Source: Burkholderiales bacterium (lineage in GTDB: Bacteria; Pseudomonadota; Gammaproteobacteria; Burkholderiales; Eutrophovitaceae). From it: a DNA stretch of 64,000 bases. How positions within the stretch are numbered: the stretch's first letter is position 1; the number at the start of each line of letters is the position of its first letter. Below the pieces are notes generated by a model, which was given only the letters and a program-made list of their open reading frames with translations, searched no databases and was not told the origin of the DNA. The translations under genes were made by a program, and so were the position numbers. Positions 40,558 through 55,158 of this stretch are shown here, in pieces. The stretch covers positions 1-64,000 of the forward strand of contig DATMAN010000068.1 of NCBI GenBank assembly GCA_035560005.1. Direction: 5' to 3'.

Positions 40558-42198
40558 ATGGATAATCTTCGGATCTTCGCCGGCATTGTATTCGCCGTGT
40601 CGGTGTTCTTGCTGGTGGAGGCGTGGGTTCGGGAGCAGCAGCCGCAGCCGGGTCCGGCGCCCGCGCCGACGAGGCCCGCGGTATCGAGCCCACCACAGAG
40701 CACCCCGCCCCGGCCGGGGGAGCCGCCACCCGTCGCAGGGATTGTCGCCAAGCCGGCAGCGCCGACGAAGCCCATCACGGTCAAGACGGATCTGCTGATC
40801 GCGGAGATCGATCCACTGGGCGGCGTCCTGAGGCGTCTGGAGCTGTTGCAGCATCGGGACACGCTCGACAAGACCAAGAACTTCGTGCTCTTCGAGCAGT
40901 CCGCCGAGCGCACCTACATGGCTCAGACCGGTCTGATCGGTCCGGGACTGCCCAATCACACAACGCCGTACCGCGCGAGCGCGGAGAGCTATGAGCTGCA
41001 CCCGGGCGAGGACCGGCTCGTGGTTACGCTTGCGGCAGAGACGGGCGACGCTTCCGTGGTGCAGCGCTACACGTTTCATCGCGCCAGCTACCTCGTGGAC
41101 ATCGAATACGAGCTGCGCAATCGCGGCAGCGCACCGCTGCAGCCCTACGCCTATTTCCAGCTCTTGCGAGACAGCAAGCCGCCGGCCGGCGACTCGAAGA
41201 TGGTGCCGACCTTTACCGGCGCCGCCGTATATACGGAAGTCTCTAAATTCAAGAAAGTCGCCTTTGGGGACATGGACAAGGGAAAGGTGGACTACCCCAA
41301 GCAGGCCGACAACGGCTGGGCGGCGATCGTCCAGCATTATTTCGTGGCTGCGTGGTTGCCGGGCAAAGGCGTAGTACGGGAATTCTTCACCCGCGCGCTC
41401 GGTGGGGATCTGTATGCCGTCGGCGTCATCCTGCCGGTGGGCGAAATCGCCCCTGGCGCTGCTGCCAAGGTCGGCGCTCCCCTGTACGCGGGGCCGCAGG
41501 AGCAGGACAAGCTCGCGAAGCTCGCACCCGGTCTGGATCTGACGGTCGACTACGGCTGGCTGACCATCATCGCCGTGCCGATGTTCTGGTTGCTTGCCGC
41601 GATCCACAGATGGGTCGGCAACTGGGGCGTAGCCATCATTATCCTGACTGTGGTCATCAAGCTCCTCTTTTATCCGCTGTCGGCTGCGAGCTACAAGTCG
41701 ATGGCGAAGATGCGCGTGCTGGCGCCCAAACTGCAAAAGCTCAAGGAACTGTACGGCGACGACCGACAGCGGATGCACCAGGCGATGGTGGAACTCTACA
41801 AGACGGAGAAGATCAACCCGCTCGGCGGCTGCCTGCCGATCCTGGTGCAGATCCCGTTCTTCATCGCTCTTTACTGGGTTTTGCTTGCGAGCGTCGAACT
41901 GCGCCACGCGCCTTTCGTGTGGTGGATCACGGACCTCTCGGCGAAGGATCCGTATTACGTGCTTCCGGTGCTGATGGGTTTGTCCATGATCGTGCAGACG
42001 CGGATGAACCCGGAGCCGCCCGACCCGGTGCAGGCCAAGGTCATGAAGATCATGCCGATCGTGTTCAGCGTGTTCTTCTTCTTCTTTCCGGCGGGACTGG
42101 TGCTGTACTGGCTCGTGAACAACCTGCTGTCCATTGCGCAGCAGTGGCAGATTACGCGGGCGATCGAGCGCGCCAAGCCCGCTGATGCCGCCCGCTGA
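40558..42198 (+). CDS. yidC: Membrane protein insertase YidC
   Basis: 546 residues. N-terminal helix (about 4-22), a Pro-rich linker (29-70), the large periplasmic domain P1 (about 75-330), then the five-helix insertase core (WGVAIIILTVVIKLLFYPL, GGCLPILVQIPFFIALYWVL, and the last helix ending WLVNNLLSIAQQW). The hydrophilic-groove Arg is in VVIKLLFYPLSAASYKSMAKMR context. Overlaps mnmE by 14 bases. Confidence 0.96.
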   Translation: MDNLRIFAGIVFAVSVFLLVEAWVREQQPQPGPAPAPTRPAVSSPPQSTPPRPGEPPPVAGIVAKPAAPTKPITVKTDLLIAEIDPLGGVLRRLELLQHRDTLDKTKNFVLFEQSAERTYMAQTGLIGPGLPNHTTPYRASAESYELHPGEDRLVVTLAAETGDASVVQRYTFHRASYLVDIEYELRNRGSAPLQPYAYFQLLRDSKPPAGDSKMVPTFTGAAVYTEVSKFKKVAFGDMDKGKVDYPKQADNGWAAIVQHYFVAAWLPGKGVVREFFTRALGGDLYAVGVILPVGEIAPGAAAKVGAPLYAGPQEQDKLAKLAPGLDLTVDYGWLTIIAVPMFWLLAAIHRWVGNWGVAIIILTVVIKLLFYPLSAASYKSMAKMRVLAPKLQKLKELYGDDRQRMHQAMVELYKTEKINPLGGCLPILVQIPFFIALYWVLLASVELRHAPFVWWITDLSAKDPYYVLPVLMGLSMIVQTRMNPEPPDPVQAKVMKIMPIVFSVFFFFFPAGLVLYWLVNNLLSIAQQWQITRAIERAKPADAAR

Positions 42199-43525
42199 CA
42201 CGATCGCCGCGATCGCAACTGCGCCGGGCCGCGCAGGGATCGGGGTGGTGCGTGTTTCAGGGCCTGCCGCGCGGACGATCGCCTCGGCACTGACGGGCGC
42301 CTTACTCGCTCCGCGGCGCGCCACGCTGGCGCGCTTCTCCGATGGCCACGGCGAGCTAATCGATCAAGGCATTGCGCTCTTCTTTCCGGCTCCCCATTCC
42401 TATACCGGCGAGGACGTCTTGGAGCTGCACGGTCACGGTGGACCGGCGATCCTCAGGCTCCTGCTGCACCGCTGCTTCGAGCTGGGAGCACGCCCCGCGC
42501 AGCCCGGCGAGTTCACGCTACGTGCGTTTTTCAACGGCAAGCTCGACCTTGCGCAAGCGGAGGCGGTGGCAGATCTGATCGACGCCAGCTCGGCAGCAGC
42601 CGCGCGGGGGGCGATGCGGTCACTCGCCGGAGCCTTCTCGAAACAGGTGCGGCAGCTGCGTGACGGTTTGCTCGAATTGCGCGCATTCGTCGAAGCAGTG
42701 CTGGATTTCCCGGAAGAGGACGTGGATCTGCTCGAGCGCGACGCGGCGCTTTCCCGACTGGAGGCGCTGCGCGCCCGGCTCGCCGAGATAATCAAGACCG
42801 CGAAGCAGGGAAACTTGCTGCGCGAGGGCGTGCGAACAGTACTGCTCGGACGACCCAATGTAGGGAAGTCCAGCCTCATGAATCTGCTGGCGCAAGAAGA
42901 AGTGTCGATCGTGACCGAAGTGCCCGGCACCACGCGCGATGCGCTCAGACGCGATTTGACGATCGAGGGGGTGCCGATTCACCTGGTCGATACCGCGGGA
43001 TTGCGGGAGAGCGCCGACCTGGTCGAGCAACTGGGCGTGCAACGCTCGTGGGATGAAATCCGCCGAGCGGATTTGCTTCTGCATGTGTACGACGCCACGC
43101 ACGCCATCGAGCCGGAAGACGAGGCGATTGAGCGCGCCCTTCCCAGAAGCGCTAGAAAGATCAGAGTCTTCAATAAGATAGATCTTCTTGGCGAGGTTCC
43201 GCGAGTGTCATCAGGCGACGCAGAAACACACATCTGGCTGTCGGCCAAGACCGGCGCCGGCGTCGAGCTGCTGCGGCGCGCGCTTCTCGAAGCGGTAGGC
43301 TGGCAAAACCTTGAGGAAGCCCCCTTCATGGCGCGCGAGCGCCATTTGGCGGCACTGGCGAAGGCCGAGAGCGCGCTAGTGCGGGCCTCGGCCGAGCTCC
43401 ACCAGCTTGAGCTGTTGGCGGAGGAGCTGCGCCTTGCTCAGCTTGCGCTTGGCGAAATTACCGGGGAAGTTACTTCCGACGATCTGCTTGGCGAGATCTT
43501 CTCTCGTTTCTGCATCGGCAAGTAA
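42185..43525 (+). CDS. mnmE: tRNA-modification GTPase MnmE
   Basis: 446 residues. With MnmG installs the cmnm5 group on U34 of tRNAs. N-terminal folate-binding domain (DTIAAIATAPGRAGIGVVR), helical domain, G domain with GRPNVGKSSLMN (P-loop), TTRD switch and NKIDLL; ends in the invariant CIGK, whose Cys is needed for activity. The ATG lies within yidC (14-base overlap). Confidence 0.97.
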   Translation: MPPADTIAAIATAPGRAGIGVVRVSGPAARTIASALTGALLAPRRATLARFSDGHGELIDQGIALFFPAPHSYTGEDVLELHGHGGPAILRLLLHRCFELGARPAQPGEFTLRAFFNGKLDLAQAEAVADLIDASSAAAARGAMRSLAGAFSKQVRQLRDGLLELRAFVEAVLDFPEEDVDLLERDAALSRLEALRARLAEIIKTAKQGNLLREGVRTVLLGRPNVGKSSLMNLLAQEEVSIVTEVPGTTRDALRRDLTIEGVPIHLVDTAGLRESADLVEQLGVQRSWDEIRRADLLLHVYDATHAIEPEDEAIERALPRSARKIRVFNKIDLLGEVPRVSSGDAETHIWLSAKTGAGVELLRRALLEAVGWQNLEEAPFMARERHLAALAKAESALVRASAELHQLELLAEELRLAQLALGEITGEVTSDDLLGEIFSRFCIGK

Positions 43526-43528
43526 CGC

Positions 43529-44281
43529 ATGGACGAGCTATTGCTCCTGTGCGGCTTCGCCTTCTTCGCCGGGCTGGTCGACGCGGTGGCCGGTGGTGGC
43601 GGGCTGATACAAGTGCCGGCGCTCTTCGCGCTGTTTCCAGCCGCTGAGCCCGCGATGCTGTTGGGCACAAACAAGGTCTCTTCCATCGCGGGTACAGCGG
43701 CAGCCGTTGTGCGCTACGCCCGCAATGTACCGATACCCTCACGCAGCCTGCGAAGCGCGGCCATCGGGGCCGCATTGGGCTCTGTTCTCGGGGCTTGGTC
43801 AATCAGCTATTTGCCGGCTGAAGCGGTGCGTGGCGTGGTGGTCCTGCTCCTGGTCTTGGTTGGTGGGTACGTCTGGATCCACGGCCGTTTCGGGCTGGCC
43901 CGCCAGGGACACTCCCAAGCCTGGCCGGGAGGCCAGGTGGCTTACTGCACGGGCTTGGGGTTCTATGATGGTTTTCTAGGTCCAGGCACGGGAAGCTTCC
44001 TCATCTTCGGGCTGGTGCGCTGGTTTCGCCACGATTTTCTTGAAGCCGCTTCGTATGCCAAGGTGATCAACCTGACAACGAACGCGGGTGCGCTGGGCTA
44101 TTTTGCCGCTGCGGGCAAAGTGGACCTAGGCATCGGAATCCCGATGGCGGTGGCCAATCTCGTGGGCGGTTATCTCGGAGCGTCGGCTGCCGTTCGGCGT
44201 GGCGCCCCGTTTATCAGAAAGGTATTTCTGCTGGTCACGGCAGCGCTCATCGCCAAAATGGCCCTGGATTTGAGCGACTAG
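43529..44281 (+). CDS. TSUP/TauE-SafE family transporter
   Basis: 250 residues, about eight transmembrane helices. Family pattern: [19 protein letters not shown] near the N-terminus, LGTNKVSS, and the mirrored second-half motif [21 protein letters not shown] members carry sulfite, sulfonates, taurine or organic anions across the inner membrane. Starts three bases after mnmE and separates mnmE from parS-mnmG; no sulfur gene is nearby, so the substrate is unknown. Confidence 0.9.
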   Translation: MDELLLLCGFAFFAGLVDAVAGGGGLIQVPALFALFPAAEPAMLLGTNKVSSIAGTAAAVVRYARNVPIPSRSLRSAAIGAALGSVLGAWSISYLPAEAVRGVVVLLLVLVGGYVWIHGRFGLARQGHSQAWPGGQVAYCTGLGFYDGFLGPGTGSFLIFGLVRWFRHDFLEAASYAKVINLTTNAGALGYFAAAGKVDLGIGIPMAVANLVGGYLGASAAVRRGAPFIRKVFLLVTAALIAKMALDLSD

Positions 44282-44285
44282 CTGC

Positions 44286-44301
44286 TGTTTCACGTGGAAC
44301 A
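44286..44301. promoter_or_regulatory. parS centromere site 1
   Basis: TGTTTCACGTGGAACA: 15 of 16 positions of the conserved chromosomal parS palindrome TGTTTCACGTGAAACA. ParB-binding site; parA-parB lie 2.6 kb downstream. Confidence 0.85.
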
Positions 44302-44312
44302 GGGGCGGTTGC

Positions 44313-44328
44313 GGTTTCACGTGAAACC
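44313..44328. promoter_or_regulatory. parS centromere site 2
   Basis: GGTTTCACGTGAAACC: perfect 16-bp palindrome containing the full parS core GTTTCACGTGAAAC, differing from consensus only at the outermost pair. Centre 27 bases from site 1. Confidence 0.88.
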
Positions 44329-44373
44329 GTCGCTCTGTGTTACCGCGACCCTTTCGGGTACCATTGCGCGGCC

Positions 44374-46287
44374 ATGGATTACACGCGCGAGTTTGACGTC
44401 ATTGTCGTCGGGGGCGGCCATGCCGGCACCGAGGCCGCATTGGCTGCGGCGAGGATGGGCTGCCGCACGCTGCTCATCACCCACAGCATCGAAACGCTCG
44501 GACAGATGTCCTGCAACCCGTCTATCGGCGGCATCGGAAAAGGCCATTTGGTCAAGGAGATCGATGCGCTTGGCGGCGTGATGGCCGAAGCGGCGGACGA
44601 GGCCGGCATCCAGTTCCGGATTCTCAATGCCAGCAAGGGTCCTGCGGTCCGCGCAACCCGGGCGCAGGCCGACCGCGTCCTCTATAAGCAGGCCATTCGG
44701 CGTCGTCTGGAGAACCAGCCTAACTTGGTCCTGTTCCAGCAGCCGGTGGACGATCTGAGCGTGGAAGGTGACCGCATCACAGGCGTCGTCACCCAGATCG
44801 GCCTCCGGTTCCGGGCGCGCGCGGTGGTGCTGACGACCGGGACCTTTCTGTCCGGACTGATTCACGTCGGGCTTCAGAATTATCAGGCGGGACGCGCCGG
44901 GGAGCCGGCTTCGGTCAATCTCTCACGGCGGTTGCGCGAACTTCGGTTGGCAGTGGGGCGGTTGAAGACCGGTACTCCACCGCGGCTTGACGGGCGAACC
45001 ATTGACTTCACGGTGATGGAAGAACAACCGGGCGACGTCCCGGCCCCCGTATTCTCGTTCTTGGGCTCAGCCAGCCAGCATCCGCGGCAGGTCTCTTGTT
45101 GGATTACTCAGACCAACGAGCGCACTCACGAAATCATTCGCGCCAACCTCGACCGCTCGCCCATGTTTGCCGGCGTGATCGAAGGCATCGGTCCACGGTA
45201 TTGCCCGTCAATCGAGGACAAGGTCACCCGGTTTGCACACAAGGCTTCTCATCAGATCTTTCTCGAGCCGGAAGGCTTGGAAACCAACGAGGTCTATCCA
45301 AACGGAATCTCGACCAGCCTCCCGTATGACGTGCAAGTCGAAATTGTTCGTTCGATCAAGGGCTTGGAGAACGCACATATCGTTCGACCCGGCTATGCAA
45401 TCGAATACGACTATTTCGATCCGCGCGGTTTGAAGCCTTGGCTCGAAACCAAAGCCATTCGCGGCCTGTTCTTTGCCGGCCAGATCAATGGGACAACGGG
45501 TTACGAGGAAGCGGCTGCCCAAGGTCTGCTGGCGGGAATCAACGCTGCGCTGCAAGTCCGGGATTGGGCGCCGTGGTATCCACGGCGGGATGAAGCCTAT
45601 CTCGGCGTGCTGGTCGACGACTTGGTCACCCGAGGAGTCAGCGAGCCATACCGAATGTTCACTAGCCGCGCCGAATATCGGCTGAGCCTGCGCGAGGACA
45701 ATGCCGATCTTAGGCTGACTGAAATCGGGCGGACGCTGGGGCTGGTCAACGATGCCCGCTGGACGGCATTCGAACGCAAGCGCGAGGCCATCGAGCGCGA
45801 ACTGGAGCGGCTCAAGACCACTTGGGTGCGTCCCCGGCTGCTCGACGCCGAACGGATGCGCTTCCTGTTCGGGCACGCGCTTGAACGCGAGCACACTGCC
45901 CAAGAGCTGCTGCGGCGACCGACGGTGCGCTATCGCGATCTGATGAGCATCGAGGGCGTGGGGCCGGGGTTGGCGGATCCTTCGGCCGCGGAGCAGGTCG
46001 AGATCCAAGTCAAGTATCAAGGGTACATCGAACGGCAGCGGGACGAAGTCCGGCGATTCGAGCAGCTCGAAAACCTCCGGCTTCCCGCGGACCTGGACTA
46101 CCGTAGCGTGCGCGGCCTCTCGATCGAGGTTCAGCAGAAGTTGGAGCAGTATCGACCGGAGACACTCGGGCAGGCAGCGCGGATTTCCGGCGTAACGCCG
46201 GCAGCGATCTCACTGCTTCAAGTGCATCTGAAGCGCGGGCTCGTCGCGGCGCAACCACCGCTGCGGGCTCGAGCGGGCAGCGGTTGA
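44374..46287 (+). CDS. mnmG: tRNA uridine-34 carboxymethylaminomethyl enzyme MnmG (GidA)
   Basis: 637 residues. FAD-dependent partner of MnmE. FAD fold [57 protein letters not shown]-terminal helical MnmE-binding domain. Length is usual. First gene after the parS pair; the stop overlaps the rsmG start as TTGA. Confidence 0.97.
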   Translation: MDYTREFDVIVVGGGHAGTEAALAAARMGCRTLLITHSIETLGQMSCNPSIGGIGKGHLVKEIDALGGVMAEAADEAGIQFRILNASKGPAVRATRAQADRVLYKQAIRRRLENQPNLVLFQQPVDDLSVEGDRITGVVTQIGLRFRARAVVLTTGTFLSGLIHVGLQNYQAGRAGEPASVNLSRRLRELRLAVGRLKTGTPPRLDGRTIDFTVMEEQPGDVPAPVFSFLGSASQHPRQVSCWITQTNERTHEIIRANLDRSPMFAGVIEGIGPRYCPSIEDKVTRFAHKASHQIFLEPEGLETNEVYPNGISTSLPYDVQVEIVRSIKGLENAHIVRPGYAIEYDYFDPRGLKPWLETKAIRGLFFAGQINGTTGYEEAAAQGLLAGINAALQVRDWAPWYPRRDEAYLGVLVDDLVTRGVSEPYRMFTSRAEYRLSLREDNADLRLTEIGRTLGLVNDARWTAFERKREAIERELERLKTTWVRPRLLDAERMRFLFGHALEREHTAQELLRRPTVRYRDLMSIEGVGPGLADPSAAEQVEIQVKYQGYIERQRDEVRRFEQLENLRLPADLDYRSVRGLSIEVQQKLEQYRPETLGQAARISGVTPAAISLLQVHLKRGLVAAQPPLRARAGSG

Positions 46288-46913
46288 CTGCGCAGGCGCT
46301 GCGGTCCGGCGCGAGCGCCTTGGGGATTGCGCTCGGCGAGCGGGAAATCGCGACCTTGGTCGGCTACCTCGATCTGCTCGCGAAGTGGAATCGGGTCTAT
46401 AACTTGACCGCGATTCGGGACCCGAGCCGATGGGTCGTGCTGCACCTTCTCGACAGCCTTGCGGTGGCTCCGCATCTGCCCGAAGGGCGCGTACTGGATG
46501 TCGGATCGGGAGCCGGCCTGCCGGGGATCCCACTGGCGGTGGTGAACCGTGCGCGTGGGGTGACGCTGCTCGACAGCAGCCACAAGAAGGGCGCGTTTTT
46601 GCGCCAAGCGGTGGGAGAGCTTGGGCTTACCAACGTCCGGGTCGAGATCACGCGTGTCGAGAACTATCAGCCCAAAGAGAAATTCGACGTCGTCATTTCA
46701 CGTGCGTTTGCCGAGCTCGCGGATTTCGCTCGTTTCGCGCGGCGCCTGTGCGCGGCGGCCGGCCGGCTAATAGCGATGAAGGGCATCTATCCGCACGAGG
46801 AGCTGGCCCAGTTGCCGGCCGCCGCGATCGAGCGGGTTGAACGGCTGAGCGTTCCGGGGCTTGAGGCAGAGCGGCACTTGGTCGTCATCGATCCTTCGCG
46901 ACTGCTCGAGTGA
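46284..46913 (+). CDS. rsmG: 16S rRNA m7G527 methyltransferase (GidB)
   Basis: 209 residues. SAM-binding loop [16 protein letters not shown] after [11 protein letters not shown] and HLLDSLAV, all RsmG signatures. TTG start overlapping the mnmG stop, and the stop overlaps the parA ATG (TGATG), so mnmG-rsmG-parA are translationally chained. Confidence 0.95.
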   Translation: MTAQALRSGASALGIALGEREIATLVGYLDLLAKWNRVYNLTAIRDPSRWVVLHLLDSLAVAPHLPEGRVLDVGSGAGLPGIPLAVVNRARGVTLLDSSHKKGAFLRQAVGELGLTNVRVEITRVENYQPKEKFDVVISRAFAELADFARFARRLCAAAGRLIAMKGIYPHEELAQLPAAAIERVERLSVPGLEAERHLVVIDPSRLLE

Positions 46914-47680
46914 TGATGGCGCGCATTCTGGCGGTGGCCAACCAGAAGGGCGGGGTCGGCAAGACCACGACGAGCATCAACCTGGCGGCGGGACTTGCGA
47001 TGGCGGGGCGGCGGGTGCTGCTCATCGATCTCGACCCGCAGGGCAACGCCACAACGGGCAGCGGTGTGGACAAGCGCTCTCTGAGGGCCACCATCTACCA
47101 GGTGCTGCTGGGCACTGCATCGCTGGCCACGGTGCGCACGCGCAGCGCCTCAGGAGGGTACGACCTGATTCCTGCAAACCGCGACTTGGCAGGTGCCGAA
47201 GTCGAACTGGTGGAGCTTCCGGAGCGGGAGACCCGGCTCAAGCGCGCGCTCGACGCGGTGCGCAACCTGTACGATTACGTGCTGATCGATTGTCCTCCTG
47301 CACTCAACCTGCTCACCGTGAACGGTCTCACCGCCGCCCATGCGGTCATGATCCCGATGCAGTGCGAGTATTACGCGCTCGAAGGCTTGAGCGACCTAGT
47401 GCAGACGATCAAGAAAGTGCGCGCTCACCTGAATCCTGGTCTCGAGATCGAAGGGCTACTGCGCACCATGTACGACCCGCGCAACACGCTGTCGCAACAG
47501 GTTTCTGACCAGCTGCAGCAGCATTTCGGCGATAAGGTCTACCGTACCGTGATCCCGCGTAACGTGCGCCTGGCCGAAGCCCCGAGCCATGGTGTCCCCG
47601 CAATGACCTTTGATCGCCAGTCAAAAGGGGCACTGGCCTATCTGGCATTGGCCGGCGAGGTGCTCGGCAAGCGCACATGA
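46913..47680 (+). CDS. parA: Chromosome-partitioning ATPase ParA
   Basis: 255 residues. Deviant Walker A KGGVGKTTTSINLAA, DLDPQGNAT, and YVLIDCPPALNLLT. Chromosomal (Soj-type) ParA: no N-terminal helix-turn-helix. With ParB and the parS pair it segregates the origin region. The ATG at 46913 overlaps the rsmG stop; the next codon is also ATG and is an alternative start. Confidence 0.96.
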   Translation: MMARILAVANQKGGVGKTTTSINLAAGLAMAGRRVLLIDLDPQGNATTGSGVDKRSLRATIYQVLLGTASLATVRTRSASGGYDLIPANRDLAGAEVELVELPERETRLKRALDAVRNLYDYVLIDCPPALNLLTVNGLTAAHAVMIPMQCEYYALEGLSDLVQTIKKVRAHLNPGLEIEGLLRTMYDPRNTLSQQVSDQLQQHFGDKVYRTVIPRNVRLAEAPSHGVPAMTFDRQSKGALAYLALAGEVLGKRT

Positions 47681-47691
47681 AAGGGAACGCA

Positions 47692-48537
47692 ATGGCAAAG
47701 CTGAAAGGACTGGGCCGCGGGCTCGATGCGCTGCTGGCCGGCGATGAGCCGCAGGCCGAAGACAAGGTGGGCGAACTGCCGATTGGCGCGCTGCGCCCAG
47801 GGCGCTACCAGCCGCGCACGCGCATGGACCCCGACTCCATCGCGGAACTGGCCGAGTCGATCAAGGCGCAGGGGTTGCTGCAGCCCATCCTGGTGCGGCC
47901 CGCGGACGATGGTCAGTACGAGATCATTGCCGGCGAGCGGCGCTGGCGCGCGGCCCAGCTCGCCGGACTGAGACAAGTTCCAGTCCTGATCCGAAACGTC
48001 GCGGACCGGGCGGCGCTGGCCATCGCGCTCATCGAAAATATTCAGCGCGAGAATCTCAATCCCCTGGAGGAAGCAGCCGGCCTGCAGCGGCTGCTCGACG
48101 AGTTTGGAATGACGCATGAAACGGCCGCGCAAGCGGTGGGCCGTTCCCGTTCTGCGGTGTCCAATCTGCTGCGTCTGCTCTCGTTGGCCAAGCCGGTGCA
48201 GGAGCTGTTGACGAGCGGGGCGCTCGACATGGGGCACGCCCGCGCGCTGCTCTCGCTCGCCCCGGCACGTCAGATCGAACTCGCACAACGGGTGGTGGCT
48301 CTGGGACTGTCGGTGCGCGAGACGGAGCAACTGGTCAACGAAGGTGTCTCCGTCGGCAAAAGGCACAAGCGCGTGGCGCGCAAGGACCGGGACATCGCAG
48401 CGCTGGAGGAGGAGCTATCCGAAGCGCTCGGGGCGAGGGTACGAATCGCGCACGGGAAGACCGGCCGCGGTCGCTTGATCATCGAATACGCGAGCCTCGA
48501 CCAGCTGGACGGACTGTTGCAGAGGCTGCGGCGCTGA
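47692..48537 (+). CDS. parB: Chromosome-partitioning protein ParB
   Basis: 281 residues. N-terminus MAKLKGLGRGLDALL is the usual ParA-stimulating peptide; CTPase/ParB box with GERRWRAAQLAG and IENIQRENLNPLEEA; helix-turn-helix at about 115-140; C-terminal dimerisation region. The ATG at 47692 has AAGGGA upstream; an in-frame ATG at 47677 overlapping the parA stop is also possible. Binds the two parS sites 3.4 kb upstream. Confidence 0.96.
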   Translation: MAKLKGLGRGLDALLAGDEPQAEDKVGELPIGALRPGRYQPRTRMDPDSIAELAESIKAQGLLQPILVRPADDGQYEIIAGERRWRAAQLAGLRQVPVLIRNVADRAALAIALIENIQRENLNPLEEAAGLQRLLDEFGMTHETAAQAVGRSRSAVSNLLRLLSLAKPVQELLTSGALDMGHARALLSLAPARQIELAQRVVALGLSVRETEQLVNEGVSVGKRHKRVARKDRDIAALEEELSEALGARVRIAHGKTGRGRLIIEYASLDQLDGLLQRLRR

Positions 48538-48564
48538 TCATTCGTTCCGCAAGCCGGTGTTTCG

Positions 48565-48594
48565 TTGACACGCCGGCGACGGCAACAATAGAAT
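48565..48594 (+). promoter_or_regulatory. atp operon promoter
   Basis: TTGACA (48565-48570), 18-base spacer, TAGAAT (48589-48594), 68 bases before the atpI start. Consensus -35 and five-of-six -10. Confidence 0.7.
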
Positions 48595-48661
48595 TCCCGT
48601 CTTTTTGCGGGCGCTGCCGTTTCATCACAGCCGGCAAATGGTCTCCCACAGAAGAGGCCAC

Positions 48662-49827
<1,166 letters not shown>

Positions 49828-49877
49828 GCTTCGCGGATTCACTCACCTCTATCGATCATTCGTACCGCAATCTTTAG

Positions 49878-50162
<285 letters not shown>

Positions 50163-50197
50163 GCGTTTCTCATCATTACCCGGCTCGGGAGGCGAGC

Positions 50198-50671
50198 GTG
50201 AACATCAACGCTACTCTGTTCGGCCAGATGCTGTGGTTTGCCCTGTTCATCTGGCTCACGATGAAGTTCATCTGGCCGTATCTGCAGAAGGCCATGCACG
50301 AGCGCCAAAAGCAGATTGCGGACGGCCTGGCCGCGGCAGAGCGCGGTCGTCAGGACCTCGAGCTCGCCGCGAAGCGTTCCGCGGAACTGCTGCAGCAGGC
50401 GCGCGACCAGGCCGGCGAGATCATCGCCCAGGCAGAGAAGCGCGCGGCGCAGGTCATCGAAGAGGCGCGCGCCAACGCCAAGGCCGAGGGCGAGCGCATC
50501 GTGGCCGCGGCCAAAGCCGAGATCCAGCAGGAAGCCAACCGCGCGCGCGAACAGCTGCGCACCCAGGTGGCTGCGCTGGCGCTGGCCGGAGCGGAAAAGA
50601 TCTTGCGCCGCGAAGTTGACGCCAGGGCACACGCCCAACTGCTTCGAGGCCTGGAAGCCGAGCTCAGGTAA
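50198..50671 (+). CDS. atpF: ATP synthase F0 subunit b
   Basis: 157 residues: one N-terminal helix (about 5-25), then a long charged coiled coil forming the peripheral stalk. GTG start with GGGAGG ribosome site. Confidence 0.95.
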   Translation: MNINATLFGQMLWFALFIWLTMKFIWPYLQKAMHERQKQIADGLAAAERGRQDLELAAKRSAELLQQARDQAGEIIAQAEKRAAQVIEEARANAKAEGERIVAAAKAEIQQEANRAREQLRTQVAALALAGAEKILRREVDARAHAQLLRGLEAELR

Positions 50672-50677
50672 TTCGCG

Positions 50678-51214
50678 ATGGCTGAGTTGGTCACGATCGC
50701 GCGGCCCTATGCGGAGGCGGTGTTCGCTCTGGCCAAGGAGCGGGGCGAGCTGCCCAAATGGTCCGAGATGCTGGCGCTCATGGCCGGCGTCTATACCGAT
50801 CCGCAGACGCAGGCGGCGCTCGCCAATCCCAAGGTCACCACCGCCGACGTCGAAAGAATCATGCTGTCGGTGTGCGGCGAGCGCATCGACGGCGCGGCGC
50901 GCAACCTGATCCAGGTGCTGGCCCACAACCACCGGTTGCCAGCACTGCCCCACATCCGTGAGCTCTACGAGCACCTGCGCGCCGACGACGAAGGCGTGGT
51001 GGAAGCCAGGATCAGCAGCGCTTTCCCTCTGGATGACGGCCAGCTCGAGCAGATCGTGCGGCTCCTGTCCAGGCGCTATCAGAAGCAAATCAGTCCGACC
51101 GTATCCATCGATCCCGAACTGATCGGCGGCGTCCGAATCCAGGTCGGGGACAAGGTCTGGGACGCCTCGGTGCGCGGCAAGTTGCAGAAAATGGCCGCGG
51201 CCCTCACGAAATAG
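50678..51214 (+). CDS. atpH: ATP synthase F1 subunit delta
   Basis: 178 residues. Family ends: TIARPYAEAVFALAKERG at the N-terminus and DPELIGGVRIQVGDKVWDAS near the C-terminus. Joins the peripheral stalk to the alpha/beta hexamer. Confidence 0.96.
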   Translation: MAELVTIARPYAEAVFALAKERGELPKWSEMLALMAGVYTDPQTQAALANPKVTTADVERIMLSVCGERIDGAARNLIQVLAHNHRLPALPHIRELYEHLRADDEGVVEARISSAFPLDDGQLEQIVRLLSRRYQKQISPTVSIDPELIGGVRIQVGDKVWDASVRGKLQKMAAALTK

Positions 51215-51226
51215 GAGCATCCATCC

Positions 51227-52774
51227 ATGCAGTTGAATCCGTCCGAGATCAGCGAACTGATCAAGAGCAAGATCCAGGATCTTGCCGCCGCTGCAGAGGC
51301 CCGCACCCAGGGCACCGTGGTATCGGTTACCGATGGCATTTGCCGCATCCACGGTCTGTCCGACGCGATGCAGGGCGAGATGCTCGAGTTCCCGCGCAAC
51401 ACCTACGGACTCGCGCTGAATCTGGAGCGCGACTCGGTCGGCGCCGTGGTCCTCGGCGATTACCAGCACATCACCGAAGGCGACGTCGTGAAGTGCACGG
51501 GGCGCATTCTCGAAGTGCCGGTGGGCATGGGCCTGATCGGGCGGGTGGTCAACGCGCTCGGCCAGCCGATCGACGGCAAGGGCCCGATCAACGCCGAGGA
51601 AACCGACGTCATCGAAAAGGTCGCCCCCGGCGTGATCTGGCGCAAGTCGGTCTCGCAACCGGTACAGACCGGGCTGAAGGCGATCGACTCGATGGTGCCG
51701 ATCGGGCGCGGCCAGCGAGAGCTCATCATCGGAGATCGCCAGACCGGCAAGACGGCGGTCGCGGTGGACACCATCATCAACCAGAAGGGCAAGGACCTGT
51801 TCTGCATCTACGTGGCGATCGGCCAGAAGGCCTCCACCATCGCCAACGTGGTGCGCAAGCTCGAAGAGCACGGCGCCATGAGCTACACCATCGTGGTGGC
51901 TGCCTCCGCATCGGAGTCCGCGGCGATGCAATACATCGCTCCCTATGCGGGCTGCACGATGGGCGAGTACTTCCGCGATCGCGGAATGGACGCGCTGATC
52001 ATCTACGATGACCTGACAAAGCAGGCGTGGGCCTATCGCCAGATTTCGCTGCTCCTGCGCCGCCCGCCCGGGCGCGAAGCCTATCCGGGCGACGTGTTCT
52101 ACCTGCACTCGCGGCTGCTGGAGCGGGCGGCCCGCGTGAACGAGCAGTACGTCGAGCGCTTCACCAAGGGCGCGGTCAAGGGCAAGACGGGGACGCTCAC
52201 TGCGCTGCCCATCATCGAGACGCAAGCAGGCGACGTGTCGGCGTTCGTGCCGACGAACGTGATCTCGATCACCGATGGCCAGATCTTTCTCGAGACCGAT
52301 CTGTTCAACGCCGGCATCCGCCCGGCGATCAACGCCGGCATCTCCGTGTCGCGCGTGGGCGGCGCGGCACAGACCAAGATCATGAAGCGCAAGGACACCG
52401 GCGGCGGCGTGCGTCTGGCGCTCGCGCAGTATCGCGAGCTGGCCGCGTTCGCGCAGTTCGCGTCGGACCTGGACGAGGCTACGCGCAGACAGCTCGAACG
52501 CGGCCGCCGGGTAATGGAACTCATGAAGCAGCCGCAGTATCAGCCGCTGCAGGTCTGGGAGATGGCGTTGACCCTGTTCGCGGTGAACAACGGCTTCTTC
52601 GACGATATCGACGTGAAGAAGGCGCTGGCCGCTGAGAAATCGATGCGCGACTATTTGAAGGGCAAGTACGCAGACCTCGTCAAGCGCATGGAGGAGAAGA
52701 AGGACCTGTCCGGCGAGGACGAAAAGGCCTTGACGGCGGCGATCCAGGACTGGAAGAAGAACGGTTCGTACTGA
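51227..52774 (+). CDS. atpA: ATP synthase F1 subunit alpha
   Basis: 515 residues. N-terminus [17 protein letters not shown]; Walker [14 protein letters not shown]; arginine-finger region [24 protein letters not shown] with GISVSRVGG. Non-catalytic nucleotide-binding subunit. Confidence 0.97.
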   Translation: MQLNPSEISELIKSKIQDLAAAAEARTQGTVVSVTDGICRIHGLSDAMQGEMLEFPRNTYGLALNLERDSVGAVVLGDYQHITEGDVVKCTGRILEVPVGMGLIGRVVNALGQPIDGKGPINAEETDVIEKVAPGVIWRKSVSQPVQTGLKAIDSMVPIGRGQRELIIGDRQTGKTAVAVDTIINQKGKDLFCIYVAIGQKASTIANVVRKLEEHGAMSYTIVVAASASESAAMQYIAPYAGCTMGEYFRDRGMDALIIYDDLTKQAWAYRQISLLLRRPPGREAYPGDVFYLHSRLLERAARVNEQYVERFTKGAVKGKTGTLTALPIIETQAGDVSAFVPTNVISITDGQIFLETDLFNAGIRPAINAGISVSRVGGAAQTKIMKRKDTGGGVRLALAQYRELAAFAQFASDLDEATRRQLERGRRVMELMKQPQYQPLQVWEMALTLFAVNNGFFDDIDVKKALAAEKSMRDYLKGKYADLVKRMEEKKDLSGEDEKALTAAIQDWKKNGSY

Positions 52775-52802
52775 CCACATCCAGAAGCCCGGAACGAAGA
52801 AC

Positions 52803-55134
<2,332 letters not shown>

Positions 55135-55158
55135 CGCCGGGCGCACGGGGGTAGTCCA

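Noticed and set aside
46695..46706. parS-like half-site ATTTCACGTGCG
   Set aside because: Only the left half matches; it lies inside rsmG coding sequence and lacks the palindrome.
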